DNA from: Phycicoccus avicenniae
Lineage (GTDB): Bacteria; Actinomycetota; Actinomycetes; Actinomycetales; Dermatophilaceae
Length of the DNA: 64,000 bases
Reading direction: 5' to 3'
Assembly: GCF_018139485.1 (NCBI RefSeq)
Contig: NZ_JAGSNF010000010.1
Span: 31,969-95,968, forward strand
The notes beneath the pieces were generated by a model that made no database searches, had not been told where the DNA came from, and worked only from the letters and a program-made list of their open reading frames with translations. Shown in pieces: positions 45,868-53,626 of this stretch; the stretch's first letter is position 1; each line of letters opens with the position of its first letter. A program made the position numbers and the translations under genes.

Positions 45868-45938
45868 GCGTCGTGCTCCTCTGGTGCCGCAGGGTCGGTC
45901 GGTCGGGGCCCGGCCACCGTCGTGGTGTCCGATCCTGG

Positions 45939-45951
45939 GGTTACCGTAACC
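45939..45951. promoter_or_regulatory. 13-bp palindrome GGTTAC-C-GTAACC overlapping a -10 box
   Basis: The perfect palindrome overlaps TACCGT (45942-45947), which is 7 nt before the helicase GTG. A protein bound here would cover the helicase -10 and may also affect the divergent STAS gene, 72 bp away. Confidence 0.6.
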
Positions 45952-45954
45952 AAC

Positions 45955-48231
45955 GTGTCCACCTCGGCTCACCTCCTCGCCCGGCTGGCGGATGGATCAC
46001 GAGCCGAACGGCTGCTCCACGTCGAGCGGCTGCCCGCCCGCCCGGCCCGGCTCGCGCAGTGGCCGGACGACCTGGCACCGCCCGTGCTCGCGGCCCTGCA
46101 CGGCATCGGCGTGCAGCGCCCCTGGAGCCACCAGCGGGAGGCGGTCGACCTCGCGAGGGCGGGGCAGCACGTCGTCCTCGCCACCGGCACCGCGTCGGGC
46201 AAGAGCCTGGGCTACCTCGTCCCGGTCCTCGACGCCCTCGTCACCGGGGCGTCGGGCCTGCACGCGCCGACGGCCCTCTACCTCTCCCCGACGAAGGCGC
46301 TCGCCGGTGACCAGCTCGCCCGCCTGGACTCCCTCGCCCTCCCCGGCGTGCGGGCGGCGACCTACGACGGCGACACCCCCACCGACGAGCGCCGGTGGGT
46401 GCGCGAGCACGCGAACCTCGTCCTCACCAACCCCGACCTGCTGCACCACTCGCTGCTGCCCGGGCACGAGCGGTGGTCGCGCTTCCTGCGCGGCCTGCGG
46501 TACGTCGTCGTCGACGAGTGCCACGTCTACCGCGGGGTGTTCGGCGCCCACGTCGCGGCCGTCCTGCGACGCCTGCGCCGCGTCGCCGCCCGGTACGGGT
46601 CCGAGCCGACGGTCGTGCTCGCCTCGGCGACGGTGAGCGACCCCGCGGACCACGCCTCCCGGCTCACCGGGCTGCCGGTGCGCGCGGTGACCCGGGACGG
46701 CTCGCCGCGGGGCGCGATGACGTTCGGGCTGTGGGAGCCCGAGGTCGGCGAGGACGGGGAGCGACGCTCGGCGACGACCGAGGCCGCGGAGATCCTCGCC
46801 ACGCTCGTCGACCGGGGCGTGCAGACGGTCGCGTTCGCCCGCAGCCGCGCCGGGGCCGAGGCCCTGGCGTCCGGCGCCCGCCGGCGGCTGGAGTCGGCCG
46901 ACCCGGAGGCGGCGGGGACGGTCGCCGCCTACCGCGGCGGCTACCTCCCGCAGGACCGCCGCGAGATCGAGCGGGGCCTGCGCTCCGGCGCGGTCCGGGG
47001 TCTCGCGGCGACGAACGCCCTCGAGCTGGGCATCGACGTCCACGGGCTCGACGCCGTCGTCATGGCGGGCTGGCCGGGTCGCCGGGCGAGCCTGTGGCAG
47101 CAGGCGGGGCGGGCGGGCCGGGGCGGCGAGGAGTCCCTGGCCGTGCTCGTCGCCGCCGACGATCCCCTCGACAGCTACCTCGTGCGCAACCCCCGGGCGG
47201 TGTTCGGCGCCCCGGTCGAGGCCACGGTCGTCGACCCCGACAACCCGCACGTCCTCGCGCCGCACCTCGCCGCGGCCGCGGCCGAGCTGCCGGTCGTGGA
47301 CGCCGACCTCGCGCTCTTCGGCGAGCAGACCCGCGGGCTGCTCGACGTCCTCGTCGAGCGCGGGATCCTGCGGCGCCGCCCGACCGGGTGGTACTGGGCC
47401 CGCGAGGACCGTCCCGCCGAGCACATCTCGCTCCGCGGCGCCGGGTCGCTCGTCGCGGTCGTCGAGGCCCGTACCGGCCGGGTCGTCGGAACGGTCGACG
47501 AGGCGTCGGCGCACGCCCAGGTGCACACCGGGGCGGTCCACGTCCACCAGGGCGAGACGTGGGTCGTCACCGACCTCGACCTGGAGCAGCGCACGGCCAC
47601 CGCGGTCCGGGGGGACCCCGGGTGGTCGACGCACGCCCGCTCGGTGAGCCGGTTCGACATCCTCGCGACGGAGCGCCGGGCCGACCGGGCCCGGGTCGAG
47701 GTCGCCTTCGGGCAGGTCCGGGTCACACACCGGGTCACCGACTTCGTCCGTCGCCTGCCGTCGGGTGAGGTGATCGGCACCCACGCCCTCGACCTGCCCG
47801 AGCGGCCCCTCACGACCCGCGCGGTCTGGTGGACGGTGTCCGAGGACGCCCTCGCCGCGGCGGGCGTCGCCCCCGCGGACGTCCCGGGCGCGCTGCACGC
47901 CGCCGAGCACGCGGCCATCGGGATGCTGCCCCTCGTCGCGACGTCGGACCGGTGGGACGTCGGCGGGGTGTCGACGGCCCTGCACCCGGACACCGGTCTG
48001 CCGACCGTCATGGTCTACGACGGGTACCCCGGTGGGGCCGGCTTCGCCGACCGGGCCTTCTCCGCCTTCGGCACGTGGGTCCGGGCCACACGCGACGCCG
48101 TGCTCGGCTGCCCCTGTCGCACCGGCTGTCCCGCCTGCGTGCAGTCCCCGAAGTGCGGGAACGGCAACGAGCCCCTCGACAAGCGCGGCGCGGTCACCGT
48201 CCTCGAGCTCGCCCTCGACGCGGGCGGCTGA
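45955..48231 (+). CDS. DEAH-box helicase, MrfA/YprA family (helicase/secretion neighbourhood)
   Basis: The 758-residue superfamily 2 helicase has the Q-like WSHQREAVDL, Walker A ATGTASGKS, DECH box in VVVDECHVYRG, SATVSDP, and ELGIDV...QQAGRAGRG in domain 2. A C-terminal DUF1998-like part ends with a Cys4 cluster (CPCRTGCPACVQSPKC) that could bind zinc. MrfA in Bacillus repairs mitomycin-type damage. Its location beside Tad genes is conserved in actinobacteria. TACCGT lies 7 nt before the GTG. Confidence 0.92.
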   Translation: MSTSAHLLARLADGSRAERLLHVERLPARPARLAQWPDDLAPPVLAALHGIGVQRPWSHQREAVDLARAGQHVVLATGTASGKSLGYLVPVLDALVTGASGLHAPTALYLSPTKALAGDQLARLDSLALPGVRAATYDGDTPTDERRWVREHANLVLTNPDLLHHSLLPGHERWSRFLRGLRYVVVDECHVYRGVFGAHVAAVLRRLRRVAARYGSEPTVVLASATVSDPADHASRLTGLPVRAVTRDGSPRGAMTFGLWEPEVGEDGERRSATTEAAEILATLVDRGVQTVAFARSRAGAEALASGARRRLESADPEAAGTVAAYRGGYLPQDRREIERGLRSGAVRGLAATNALELGIDVHGLDAVVMAGWPGRRASLWQQAGRAGRGGEESLAVLVAADDPLDSYLVRNPRAVFGAPVEATVVDPDNPHVLAPHLAAAAAELPVVDADLALFGEQTRGLLDVLVERGILRRRPTGWYWAREDRPAEHISLRGAGSLVAVVEARTGRVVGTVDEASAHAQVHTGAVHVHQGETWVVTDLDLEQRTATAVRGDPGWSTHARSVSRFDILATERRADRARVEVAFGQVRVTHRVTDFVRRLPSGEVIGTHALDLPERPLTTRAVWWTVSEDALAAAGVAPADVPGALHAAEHAAIGMLPLVATSDRWDVGGVSTALHPDTGLPTVMVYDGYPGGAGFADRAFSAFGTWVRATRDAVLGCPCRTGCPACVQSPKCGNGNEPLDKRGAVTVLELALDAGG

Positions 48232-48284
48232 CCTGCGCCGACGCGGCCCCCGGCTCCGTGGGGCGCACCGGCCCGGGGTCGGAG

Positions 48285-48290
48285 TAGGGT
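48285..48290 (+). promoter_or_regulatory. -10 box TAGGGT of the 183-residue membrane protein
   Basis: TAGGGT lies 7 nt before the ATG at 48298. Confidence 0.45.
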
Positions 48291-48297
48291 CCGGGAC

Positions 48298-48849
48298 ATG
48301 ATCCTCCTCGGCATCGTCCTCGTCCTCGTCGCCCTGGGTCTCGGGGCGCTGCTCGTCGTGGGGGCGGTCCGGCTCGAGGACCCCGTCGTCATCGACGTCC
48401 TCGGCGGTTCGGTCAACCTGCCGCCGATCGTCTTCCTCGTCGCCGGCATGGTGCTCATCTCGCTGTTCTGGCTCGGCTGGGCCGTGCTGCGCACCGGGGC
48501 CCGCCGGTCCCGTCGGCGCCGCCACGACACCAAGGAGGCCGAGCGCCGCGCGAAGGAGCAGCGGGCGGCCGAGGAGCAGCGGATGAAGGACGAGGTCGCG
48601 GCGCGCGACCGCCAGCTCGAGGCCGAGCGCCGGGCCCACGAGGAGGAGACCCAGCGGCTGCGCCGGGAGGCCGACGAGCGGAACGCCGGGCGACAGTCGG
48701 GCCCGGGGACCGAGAGCCGTCGCGCCGAGGTCACGGACGGCCGGGGCACCGGTGACGGCTCGACGACGACCGCCCCGACGACCTCGGACGACTCGTCGCG
48801 CACCTCCGGCGGCGGCACGGTCCCGCCGCCTCCCCCGCCCCGCGGCTGA
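48298..48849 (+). CDS. Two-helix membrane protein with a long charged coiled coil
   Basis: The 183-residue protein has two N-terminal membrane segments (MILLGIVLVLVALGLGALLVVG and PIVFLVAGMVLISLFWLGWAVL), a predicted coiled coil (about 75-125, rich in Arg/Glu/Ala: TKEAERRAKEQRAAEEQRMK), then a Thr/Ser/Gly/Pro tail with PPPPPP. It resembles LapA-like envelope proteins, but no firm family. It may scaffold envelope complexes. It lies between the helicase and the Tad locus on the opposite strand. Confidence 0.7.
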   Translation: MILLGIVLVLVALGLGALLVVGAVRLEDPVVIDVLGGSVNLPPIVFLVAGMVLISLFWLGWAVLRTGARRSRRRRHDTKEAERRAKEQRAAEEQRMKDEVAARDRQLEAERRAHEEETQRLRREADERNAGRQSGPGTESRRAEVTDGRGTGDGSTTTAPTTSDDSSRTSGGGTVPPPPPPRG

Positions 48850-48914
48850 GCGCGGCGCCCGCTGCGGCCGGTGCCGAACGGACGTCGACCCGTCCTCGGG
48901 CTCTCCGCCCTCGG

Positions 48915-49289
48915 TCACTCCACCCCCGCCCGCGCCCGCGCGGTGACGGCCTCGGGGACCCCCGGCCAGCGGGAGACGGCGGGCGGGAGCCCGACGGCGA
49001 CGGAGACGACGACGGTGCCGTCGGCGAGCGGGTCGCACCCGGTGACCACCCCTCCGTCGTGCCGCACGAGCGCCGACGCGCCGGCGCAGTCGACGGGCCC
49101 GCCGACCGTGAGCGGGACGGCGGCGGCGAGGGCGGCCCGGTCCGCGGCGCCACGGGCCCGGTGGAGGTCGGCGACGACGGACGTGCCGTGCAGCGCGGCG
49201 ACGAGGACGACGACGAGCACCGCGCAGAGGCCGAGGACGAGCACGGACCCACCGCCCCGCTCCTCCTGCACGTCCGCCGGCCGGGTCAC
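48915..49289 (-). CDS. TadE-like protein of the helicase/secretion neighbourhood
   Basis: The 124-residue protein has an EERGGGSVLVLGLCAVLVVVLVAALHG start, a class-III prepilin-like hydrophobic segment after Gly, and a soluble C-terminal domain, as in the TadE-like proteins that accompany Tad loci in actinobacteria (mycobacterial Rv3654c type). It is probably a minor pilin. GTG at 49289 gives a sensible length; an ORF extends upstream to 49481, into tadE. Confidence 0.72.
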   Translation of the reverse strand: MTRPADVQEERGGGSVLVLGLCAVLVVVLVAALHGTSVVADLHRARGAADRAALAAAVPLTVGGPVDCAGASALVRHDGGVVTGCDPLADGTVVVSVAVGLPPAVSRWPGVPEAVTARARAGVE

Positions 49290-49295
49290 GGGCCA

Positions 49296-49349
49296 CCCCA
49301 CCGGCCCGGGCGCCTGCCGGCCCCACGGGCAACCCCACCGGCCCGGGCG
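49296..49349. repeat. 17-bp direct repeat, 37-bp period
   Basis: CCCCACCGGCCCGGGCG occurs at 49296-49312 and 49333-49349 in the 70-bp gap upstream of the TadE-like gene. Both contain CCGGCCCGGG, a near-palindrome. A binding site or a replication slippage product are possible. Confidence 0.6.
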
Positions 49350-49359
49350 GGCCACCGAC

Positions 49360-49728
49360 TCACGGGCTCGTCCCCGCCGCCTCGGACCGCGCCGTGGCCG
49401 TGACGGGACGAGGTGGGGGCACGCCCAGGGCACGCAGCGTCGCCGGGAGGCGGACGCTGACCCGAGCCCGGACGAGGTCACCGTCGACCGCGAGCGCGAC
49501 CTCGGCGCCGTCCGGCGCGACCGCCTCGGCGGCCTCTCGGGCCGACGCGGCGGGCTCGCCCCGGGCTAGGACCCTCGCCCCGACGTGGGCCGCGTCGACG
49601 GCGCGCACCCGGTCGACGCCGGAGACGACCGCCGCCAGGGCGACCGCGAGGAGCAGCACGAGGGCCGGGACGGCCACGGCGATCTCCGCCGTGACCGCCC
49701 CGGCCTCCCGACGGGGGCCTCGCGTCAC
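49360..49728 (-). CDS. TadE family pilus assembly protein
   Basis: The 122-residue protein has the TadE pattern: a basic start, AGAVTAEIAVAVPALVLLLAVALAAVV as prepilin-like segment with Glu 5 after the cleavage site, then a soluble domain. It is a pseudopilin of the Tad machine. GTG at 49728 overlaps the stop of the Flp-like gene (GTGA). Confidence 0.82.
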   Translation of the reverse strand: MTRGPRREAGAVTAEIAVAVPALVLLLAVALAAVVSGVDRVRAVDAAHVGARVLARGEPAASAREAAEAVAPDGAEVALAVDGDLVRARVSVRLPATLRALGVPPPRPVTATARSEAAGTSP

Positions 49729-49925
49729 GTCCCGAGCGCCGAGACGACGATGTCGGTGAGGGCGGCCTCGACCGGCCCCGACCGGACGACGGTGAGCAGC
49801 AGCGCCGCGAAGGCGACCGCGGCCACCGTCCCGACCGCGTACTCGGCCGTCGTCATGCCCTCCTCCCCCAGGTCGCGCAGGTGCCGGACCGCCGCGCGCA
49901 GCGTGCGGATGGTGCGTGTCGTCAT
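49725..49925 (-). CDS. Flp-like pilin, DUF4244 family
   Basis: The 66-residue protein shows EEGMTTAEYAVGTVAAVAFAALLL: a Gly followed by the hydrophobic helix with Glu at +5, the class IVb pilin cleavage pattern. It is probably the main subunit of the Tad pilus. ATG at 49925 has GGGAGGAAC upstream. The prepilin peptidase was not found in this window. Confidence 0.85.
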   Translation of the reverse strand: MTTRTIRTLRAAVRHLRDLGEEGMTTAEYAVGTVAAVAFAALLLTVVRSGPVEAALTDIVVSALGT

Positions 49926-50011
49926 CGTTCCTCCCTCGTTCCGGACGCGACCGTCGCGTCCACCGTCCACGCTTCCCCGGACCGTCGCCCGGGACGAGGG
50001 CCTCGCGCGAT

Positions 50012-50049
50012 CTGTGGACCGTGGGCGAGGGAGCCGGGCGCCTGTGGAC
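50012..50049 (-). promoter_or_regulatory. Paired boxes CTGTGGAC, 30-bp period, upstream of the pilin gene
   Basis: CTGTGGAC (plus strand) at 50012-50019 and 50042-50049, 22 bp between them, in the gap before the Flp-like gene. The same pair with the same period occurs at 53281-53318, upstream of the CpaE-like gene. The complement GTCCACAG resembles DnaA-box cores. Confidence 0.6.
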
Positions 50050-50054
50050 GGGGC

Positions 50055-50591
50055 TCATCGCAGACCGCCGAGCAGGAGCAGCACGACCGGCACGACGGTC
50101 GTCGCGAGGAAGCCCGGCAGGAAGCACAGCCCGAGGGGGAGGACGAGCAGCACCCCGGCCCGCTCGATGCTCGCCTCGACCCGCCGGCCCTCGGCGGCCT
50201 GGACGCGCTCGGCGGCCGCCTCGACCAGGCCCGAGGGCGCGGCACCGGCGGACAGGGCGGCCTGCCACGCCGCGGCGGCCGGAGCCCATCCGGGCCCGAC
50301 GTGCTCCCAGGCCCGCGCGGGCGGCTCGCCCCACCGGTGGGCGGCGGCGACGACGGCCAGCTCCGCACCCGCCGGCCCGTCGTCCACGGCCGCGACCGCC
50401 TCGAGCGCCTCGACCGCCCCGGACCCGCCGCGGAGCACGGCGGCGAGCATGGCGAGGGCGACGGCGGCCTCGTCGACCGTCGCCGTCCCCCCGCCGCCGC
50501 GGCCGGACGGGCCCGACCGCGCGACCGGGAACGACGGACGGTGACGTGGCCGGAGGAGAACCGCCGCGAGGGCGAGCAGGGCGGCCGTCAC
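50055..50591 (-). CDS. TadC-like pilus assembly membrane protein
   Basis: The 178-residue protein is a GSPII_F (TadC) type protein: a hydrophobic N-terminus, a helical stretch with RGGSGAVEALEAVAAV, AWEHVGPGWAPAAAAWQAALSAGAAPSGLVEAAAERVQAAE and a C-terminal hydrophobic helix pair. With TadB it forms the inner-membrane platform of the Tad machine. GTG at 50591 overlaps the tadB stop. It is shorter than the canonical TadC, as is usual in actinobacterial loci. Confidence 0.82.
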   Translation of the reverse strand: MTAALLALAAVLLRPRHRPSFPVARSGPSGRGGGGTATVDEAAVALAMLAAVLRGGSGAVEALEAVAAVDDGPAGAELAVVAAAHRWGEPPARAWEHVGPGWAPAAAAWQAALSAGAAPSGLVEAAAERVQAAEGRRVEASIERAGVLLVLPLGLCFLPGFLATTVVPVVLLLLGGLR

Positions 50592-51307
50592 CGGACCCGC
50601 CCGTCCGTGCCGAGCGGCCGCCGTGCCCGCGCGACGAGCCGTCGCGCGAGGAGCCAGCCGAGCGCCGTGAGGACGACCCCGGCGGCGAGCGAGGCGCGGG
50701 CGGCAGGGGACCCGTAGAGCGACGCCGGGTCGAGTCCGAGGAGCACGCCTCCGAGAGGTCCGACGAGCGGCAGGGCGGTGAGCAGCCGCATGCTGGCCCG
50801 GGGTCCCGCGACGGCGGCCTCCGTCCGGGCCCGGACCGCGGCCCCTTCCCGGACCGCCGTGGCGGCCGCGAGGACCACCCCGGACGCCGGTGCGCCGGTC
50901 TCCTCGATGAGCCGCAGCGCCCGGGCGAGCACCCCGAGGTCGTCCCGGGCGGCGGCGGTGAGGTCACCCGGCGGGTCCGAGAGGCAGGACGACACCGACC
51001 CGCCGTCCCGGAGGGCGGCACCGACCCGCTCCGCCAGCCACGGGGCTGCGCGGGCGACGGCGGGTGAGCGGCCCGCGGCCAGGACGGCGCGGTGTACGTC
51101 GAGGCCGGCGACCAGGCCGACCCCCGTGACGTCGCCGAGGTCGGCGACCCAGTCGGCGCCGGGCGCCGGGCGGCTCACCGCGCGGAGGCGGCCGACGACG
51201 AGCCGGACCCGCCGGACGAACCCGGCACGGGGCGGCGCCCGGTCGTCCCGGCCTCCGCCCGGCAGCAGCAGGACGGCGAGGACGGCGAGGACCGCCGCGA
51301 CGCTCAC
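50588..51307 (-). CDS. TadB-like pilus assembly membrane protein
   Basis: The 239-residue GSPII_F protein has a first membrane helix (VAAVLAVLAVLLLP), a cytoplasmic helical stretch (LVAGLDVHRAVLAAGRSPAVARAAPWLAERV, VLARALRLIEETGAPASGVV), and two C-terminal helices. It pairs with TadC as platform. GTG at 51307 overlaps the tadA stop (GTGA). Confidence 0.83.
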   Translation of the reverse strand: MSVAAVLAVLAVLLLPGGGRDDRAPPRAGFVRRVRLVVGRLRAVSRPAPGADWVADLGDVTGVGLVAGLDVHRAVLAAGRSPAVARAAPWLAERVGAALRDGGSVSSCLSDPPGDLTAAARDDLGVLARALRLIEETGAPASGVVLAAATAVREGAAVRARTEAAVAGPRASMRLLTALPLVGPLGGVLLGLDPASLYGSPAARASLAAGVVLTALGWLLARRLVARARRPLGTDGRVR

Positions 51308-52473
51308 GACCGGTCACCGTCCACGCCCGGCGAACCGGAGAGCCGGTCCTGCAGGGTCGCCCAGCCCCGGCCCGGGCGCACGCCCGCGGGACTGTCCACG
51401 GCGGCGGTCCGGACCTCGACGAGCCCGTCGGGACGGGTCACGGGGACACCGAGCCCGCCGACCCGCCGCGACGGCCCGTCACGCACGACGTGCACGACGA
51501 CCCCGACGGCGCCGGCGAGCTGGGCGTGGACCGCGACCCGCGGCATCCCGGCGAGGGCCCCGAGCGCCTCGAGCCGCGCGGGGACCTCCTCGGGACCGTT
51601 CGCGTGGAGGGTGCCGGCGCCACCGTCGTGTCCGGTGTTGAGCGCGGCGAGGAGCTCGCGGACCTCGGCGCCGCGCACCTCCCCGACGACGAGCCGGTCC
51701 GGGCGCATCCGCAGGGCCTGCCGCACGAGGTCGGACAGGCTCACCCCACCGACCCCCTCGACGTTGGGCGCGCGACCCTGGAGGCGCACGACGTGCGGAT
51801 GGTCGGGGTCGAGCTCGCGGACGTCCTCGACGACGACGATGCGCTCCGTCGGCGGACACTGCGCGAGCAGACCGCCGAGGAGGGTCGTCTTGCCCGCACC
51901 CGTCCCCCCGGTGACGAGGACACCGAGCCGGGCGGCGACGACGGCGCGCAGCAGCCCGGCACCCGCCTCGCTCACCGCACCGGAGCGCACGAGGGCGTCC
52001 ACCCCACCCGGCCGGCGCCGGGCGACCCGCAGGCTCAGGTGCGGGCCGTCCTCCGCCAGCGGAGGGAGCACCGCGTGGAGACGGATCCCCCCGGGGAGGA
52101 CCCCGTCGACCCACGGCTGGGCGTCGTCGAGCCGCCGGCCGGCGACGCCGGCGAGGCGGACGGCGAGCGGCCGCAGGTCCTCGGTGGGGACCCGGGTGCC
52201 GGCCTCCTCGACGCCGTGCCCGCGGTCCACCCACACCCGGCCGTCGCCGTTGACGAGGACGTCGGTGACCCGGTCGTCGGCGACGACCCCGGCGAGCGGG
52301 CCGAGCCCGACGAGCCGGGCCGTCAGGGCCTCCGCCGTCGCCCGGTGCGCGTCGGCGCCGAGGACCGCCGCCTGCTCGGCGGCGACGCGGGCGATCGTGT
52401 CCGCACTCGGCCCGAGACCGGCGCGGATCGAGCGCGCGACCCCGTCCTCGAGCGCCGGCCGTCCGCCCGTCAC
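51304..52473 (-). CDS. tadA: TadA/CpaF-like secretion ATPase
   Basis: The 389-residue ATPase drives pilus assembly: Walker A GGTGAGKTTLLGG, Asp box ERIVVVEDVRELDPDHP, Walker B DRLVVGEVRGAEVRELLAALNTGHDGGAGTLHAN. It belongs to the type II/IV ATPases. GTG at 52473 overlaps the CpaE-like stop. Order CpaE-TadA-TadB-TadC-Flp-TadE-TadE-like is the actinobacterial Tad locus. Confidence 0.93.
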   Translation of the reverse strand: MTGGRPALEDGVARSIRAGLGPSADTIARVAAEQAAVLGADAHRATAEALTARLVGLGPLAGVVADDRVTDVLVNGDGRVWVDRGHGVEEAGTRVPTEDLRPLAVRLAGVAGRRLDDAQPWVDGVLPGGIRLHAVLPPLAEDGPHLSLRVARRRPGGVDALVRSGAVSEAGAGLLRAVVAARLGVLVTGGTGAGKTTLLGGLLAQCPPTERIVVVEDVRELDPDHPHVVRLQGRAPNVEGVGGVSLSDLVRQALRMRPDRLVVGEVRGAEVRELLAALNTGHDGGAGTLHANGPEEVPARLEALGALAGMPRVAVHAQLAGAVGVVVHVVRDGPSRRVGGLGVPVTRPDGLVEVRTAAVDSPAGVRPGRGWATLQDRLSGSPGVDGDRS

Positions 52474-53231
52474 GACGCGCGGTCCGCGACGGCGGCGGGT
52501 CCGTCCGCGGCCACGGCCTCGAGGACCTCGACGACGCGGTCCGCGAGCACGCGCACCTCGTCGCGCCCGGTGCCGGGCCACAGCCCTCGCTCGGCGTCGC
52601 GGACGACCCGCGGGTCGTCGCCGAGGTGTCCCAGGTGGGAGACGCCGAGGTGACCGACGACGTCGTCGAGCAGCTCGGCGCGGGGCCGGGGCCCGCGGGT
52701 CACCAGCCGCACGTCCGGCCCCGGCGTCGCGCGGTCGTCACCGCCGAGGAGGCGGTCGACGAGCGCGTCCGCGTCGGCGAGCGCACGGGTCCGCAGGCCG
52801 AGGACGACGAGGACGAGCGGGACGAGGTCGAGGACGGCCGCGAGGTGCGCCGAGGCGCGAGGACAGTCCAGGACGAGCCGGTGCCGGCCGGCGACCGAGG
52901 ACGCGAGGACGTCCTCGACCGTGCGCGCCGCCGGCGGCGGACGACCCGGGCCGCCGCCCGCGAGGAGCGAGCAGCCGTCCTCGGTGGGGAGCGAGCCGAC
53001 GAGCGCCTCGACCGGCAGTCGTCCCCGGGCCCCCGCGAGCCCGGGCCACCGCCGGCCGGGGAGGTGCTCGACGCCGGCGGTGACGTCGAGACCGCCCCCG
53101 TCGAGGTCGAGGTCGACGACGAGGGAGGGAGGGCCGGTCGCCGCGAGACGTCGCCCGACGGCGAGGGCGAGGGTGCTCGCCCCCAGCCCTCCGGAGGCGG
53201 CGACGACGGCGACGGCGGGGGTCCTGGGCAT
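52470..53231 (-). CDS. CpaE/Ssd-like MinD-family ATPase of the Tad locus
   Basis: The 253-residue protein begins MPRTPAVAVVAASGGLGASTLAL with a deviant Walker A (GGLGAST), and has SLVVDLDLDGGGLDVTAG and VLDCPRASAH as in ParA/MinD-like proteins. The relatives CpaE and mycobacterial Ssd (Rv3660c) usually have a further N-terminal domain of about 100 residues; here the in-frame sequence upstream does not look like one, so it seems shortened. It could localise the Tad machine. Confidence 0.82.
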   Translation of the reverse strand: MPRTPAVAVVAASGGLGASTLALAVGRRLAATGPPSLVVDLDLDGGGLDVTAGVEHLPGRRWPGLAGARGRLPVEALVGSLPTEDGCSLLAGGGPGRPPPAARTVEDVLASSVAGRHRLVLDCPRASAHLAAVLDLVPLVLVVLGLRTRALADADALVDRLLGGDDRATPGPDVRLVTRGPRPRAELLDDVVGHLGVSHLGHLGDDPRVVRDAERGLWPGTGRDEVRVLADRVVEVLEAVAADGPAAVADRAS

Positions 53232-53280
53232 GCGTCGAGCCTCGCCGGGGACCTCGCCGCCGAGGAGGCCCGGCACCGAT

Positions 53281-53318
53281 CTGTGGACGACCGGTGGGCT
53301 CGCGAGCCGCCTGTGGAC
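53281..53318 (-). promoter_or_regulatory. Paired boxes CTGTGGAC, 30-bp period, upstream of the CpaE-like gene
   Basis: CTGTGGAC (plus strand) at 53281-53288 and 53311-53318, each followed by GACCG. The nearer box is 50 bp from the ATG of the Tad operon. TCGTCCACA in the complement differs from the DnaA box TTGTCCACA at one position. Confidence 0.6.
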
Positions 53319-53429
53319 GACCGACGGCACCCGGTGTCGGGCCCACCCGGCGCCCGTCCCCGCGACCGACCCGCCGCCGACGATCGGGCTCCGACCCGGC
53401 CGGGGCCACGGACGGACCCCGGACATGGG

Positions 53430-53461
53430 ACGGCCCCGGTCGGGGGGACAACCGGGGCCGT
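53430..53461 (-). terminator. Hairpin terminator after the Fic-like gene
   Basis: Arms ACGGCCCCGGT/ACCGGGGCCGT with a 10-nt loop are downstream of the Fic-like gene stop (165 bp away), on the minus strand. Confidence 0.6.
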
Positions 53462-53626
53462 CGGCGAGCCGAGCTCCGGGGGGGAGAAGCCGGTTCGCCG
53501 TTCGCTCGACCCCGAAGGGGAGCGAGTAGGACAATCGTGTCCCATCCCTGCCACTTGACGCAAGCCCGCGGCACCCGTTCGTCGAACCGTCTCAGCACTC
53601 GCTCAGCGGCGTGCCTCCGACGGGCC

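Larger units (their letters stand above)
53232..53626. other. 395-bp gap between the Tad operon and the Fic-like gene
   Basis: It holds the paired boxes CTGTGGAC, a hairpin terminator and a small dyad GGACA-ATCG-TGTCC at 53529-53542. No ORF with family resemblance is seen. The Tad operon promoter is presumably here, but no clear -10/-35 pair was found. Confidence 0.6.

Noticed and set aside
45997..49338. A 1113-codon minus-strand open frame opposite the helicase
   Set aside because: Low-complexity, charged translation; the plus-strand helicase has all its motifs.
53281..53318. Paired CTGTGGAC boxes as a replication origin
   Set aside because: Only four near-matches to a DnaA box are spread over two sites, with no dnaA or dnaN and no AT-rich unwinding region. 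They are better described as regulatory boxes.
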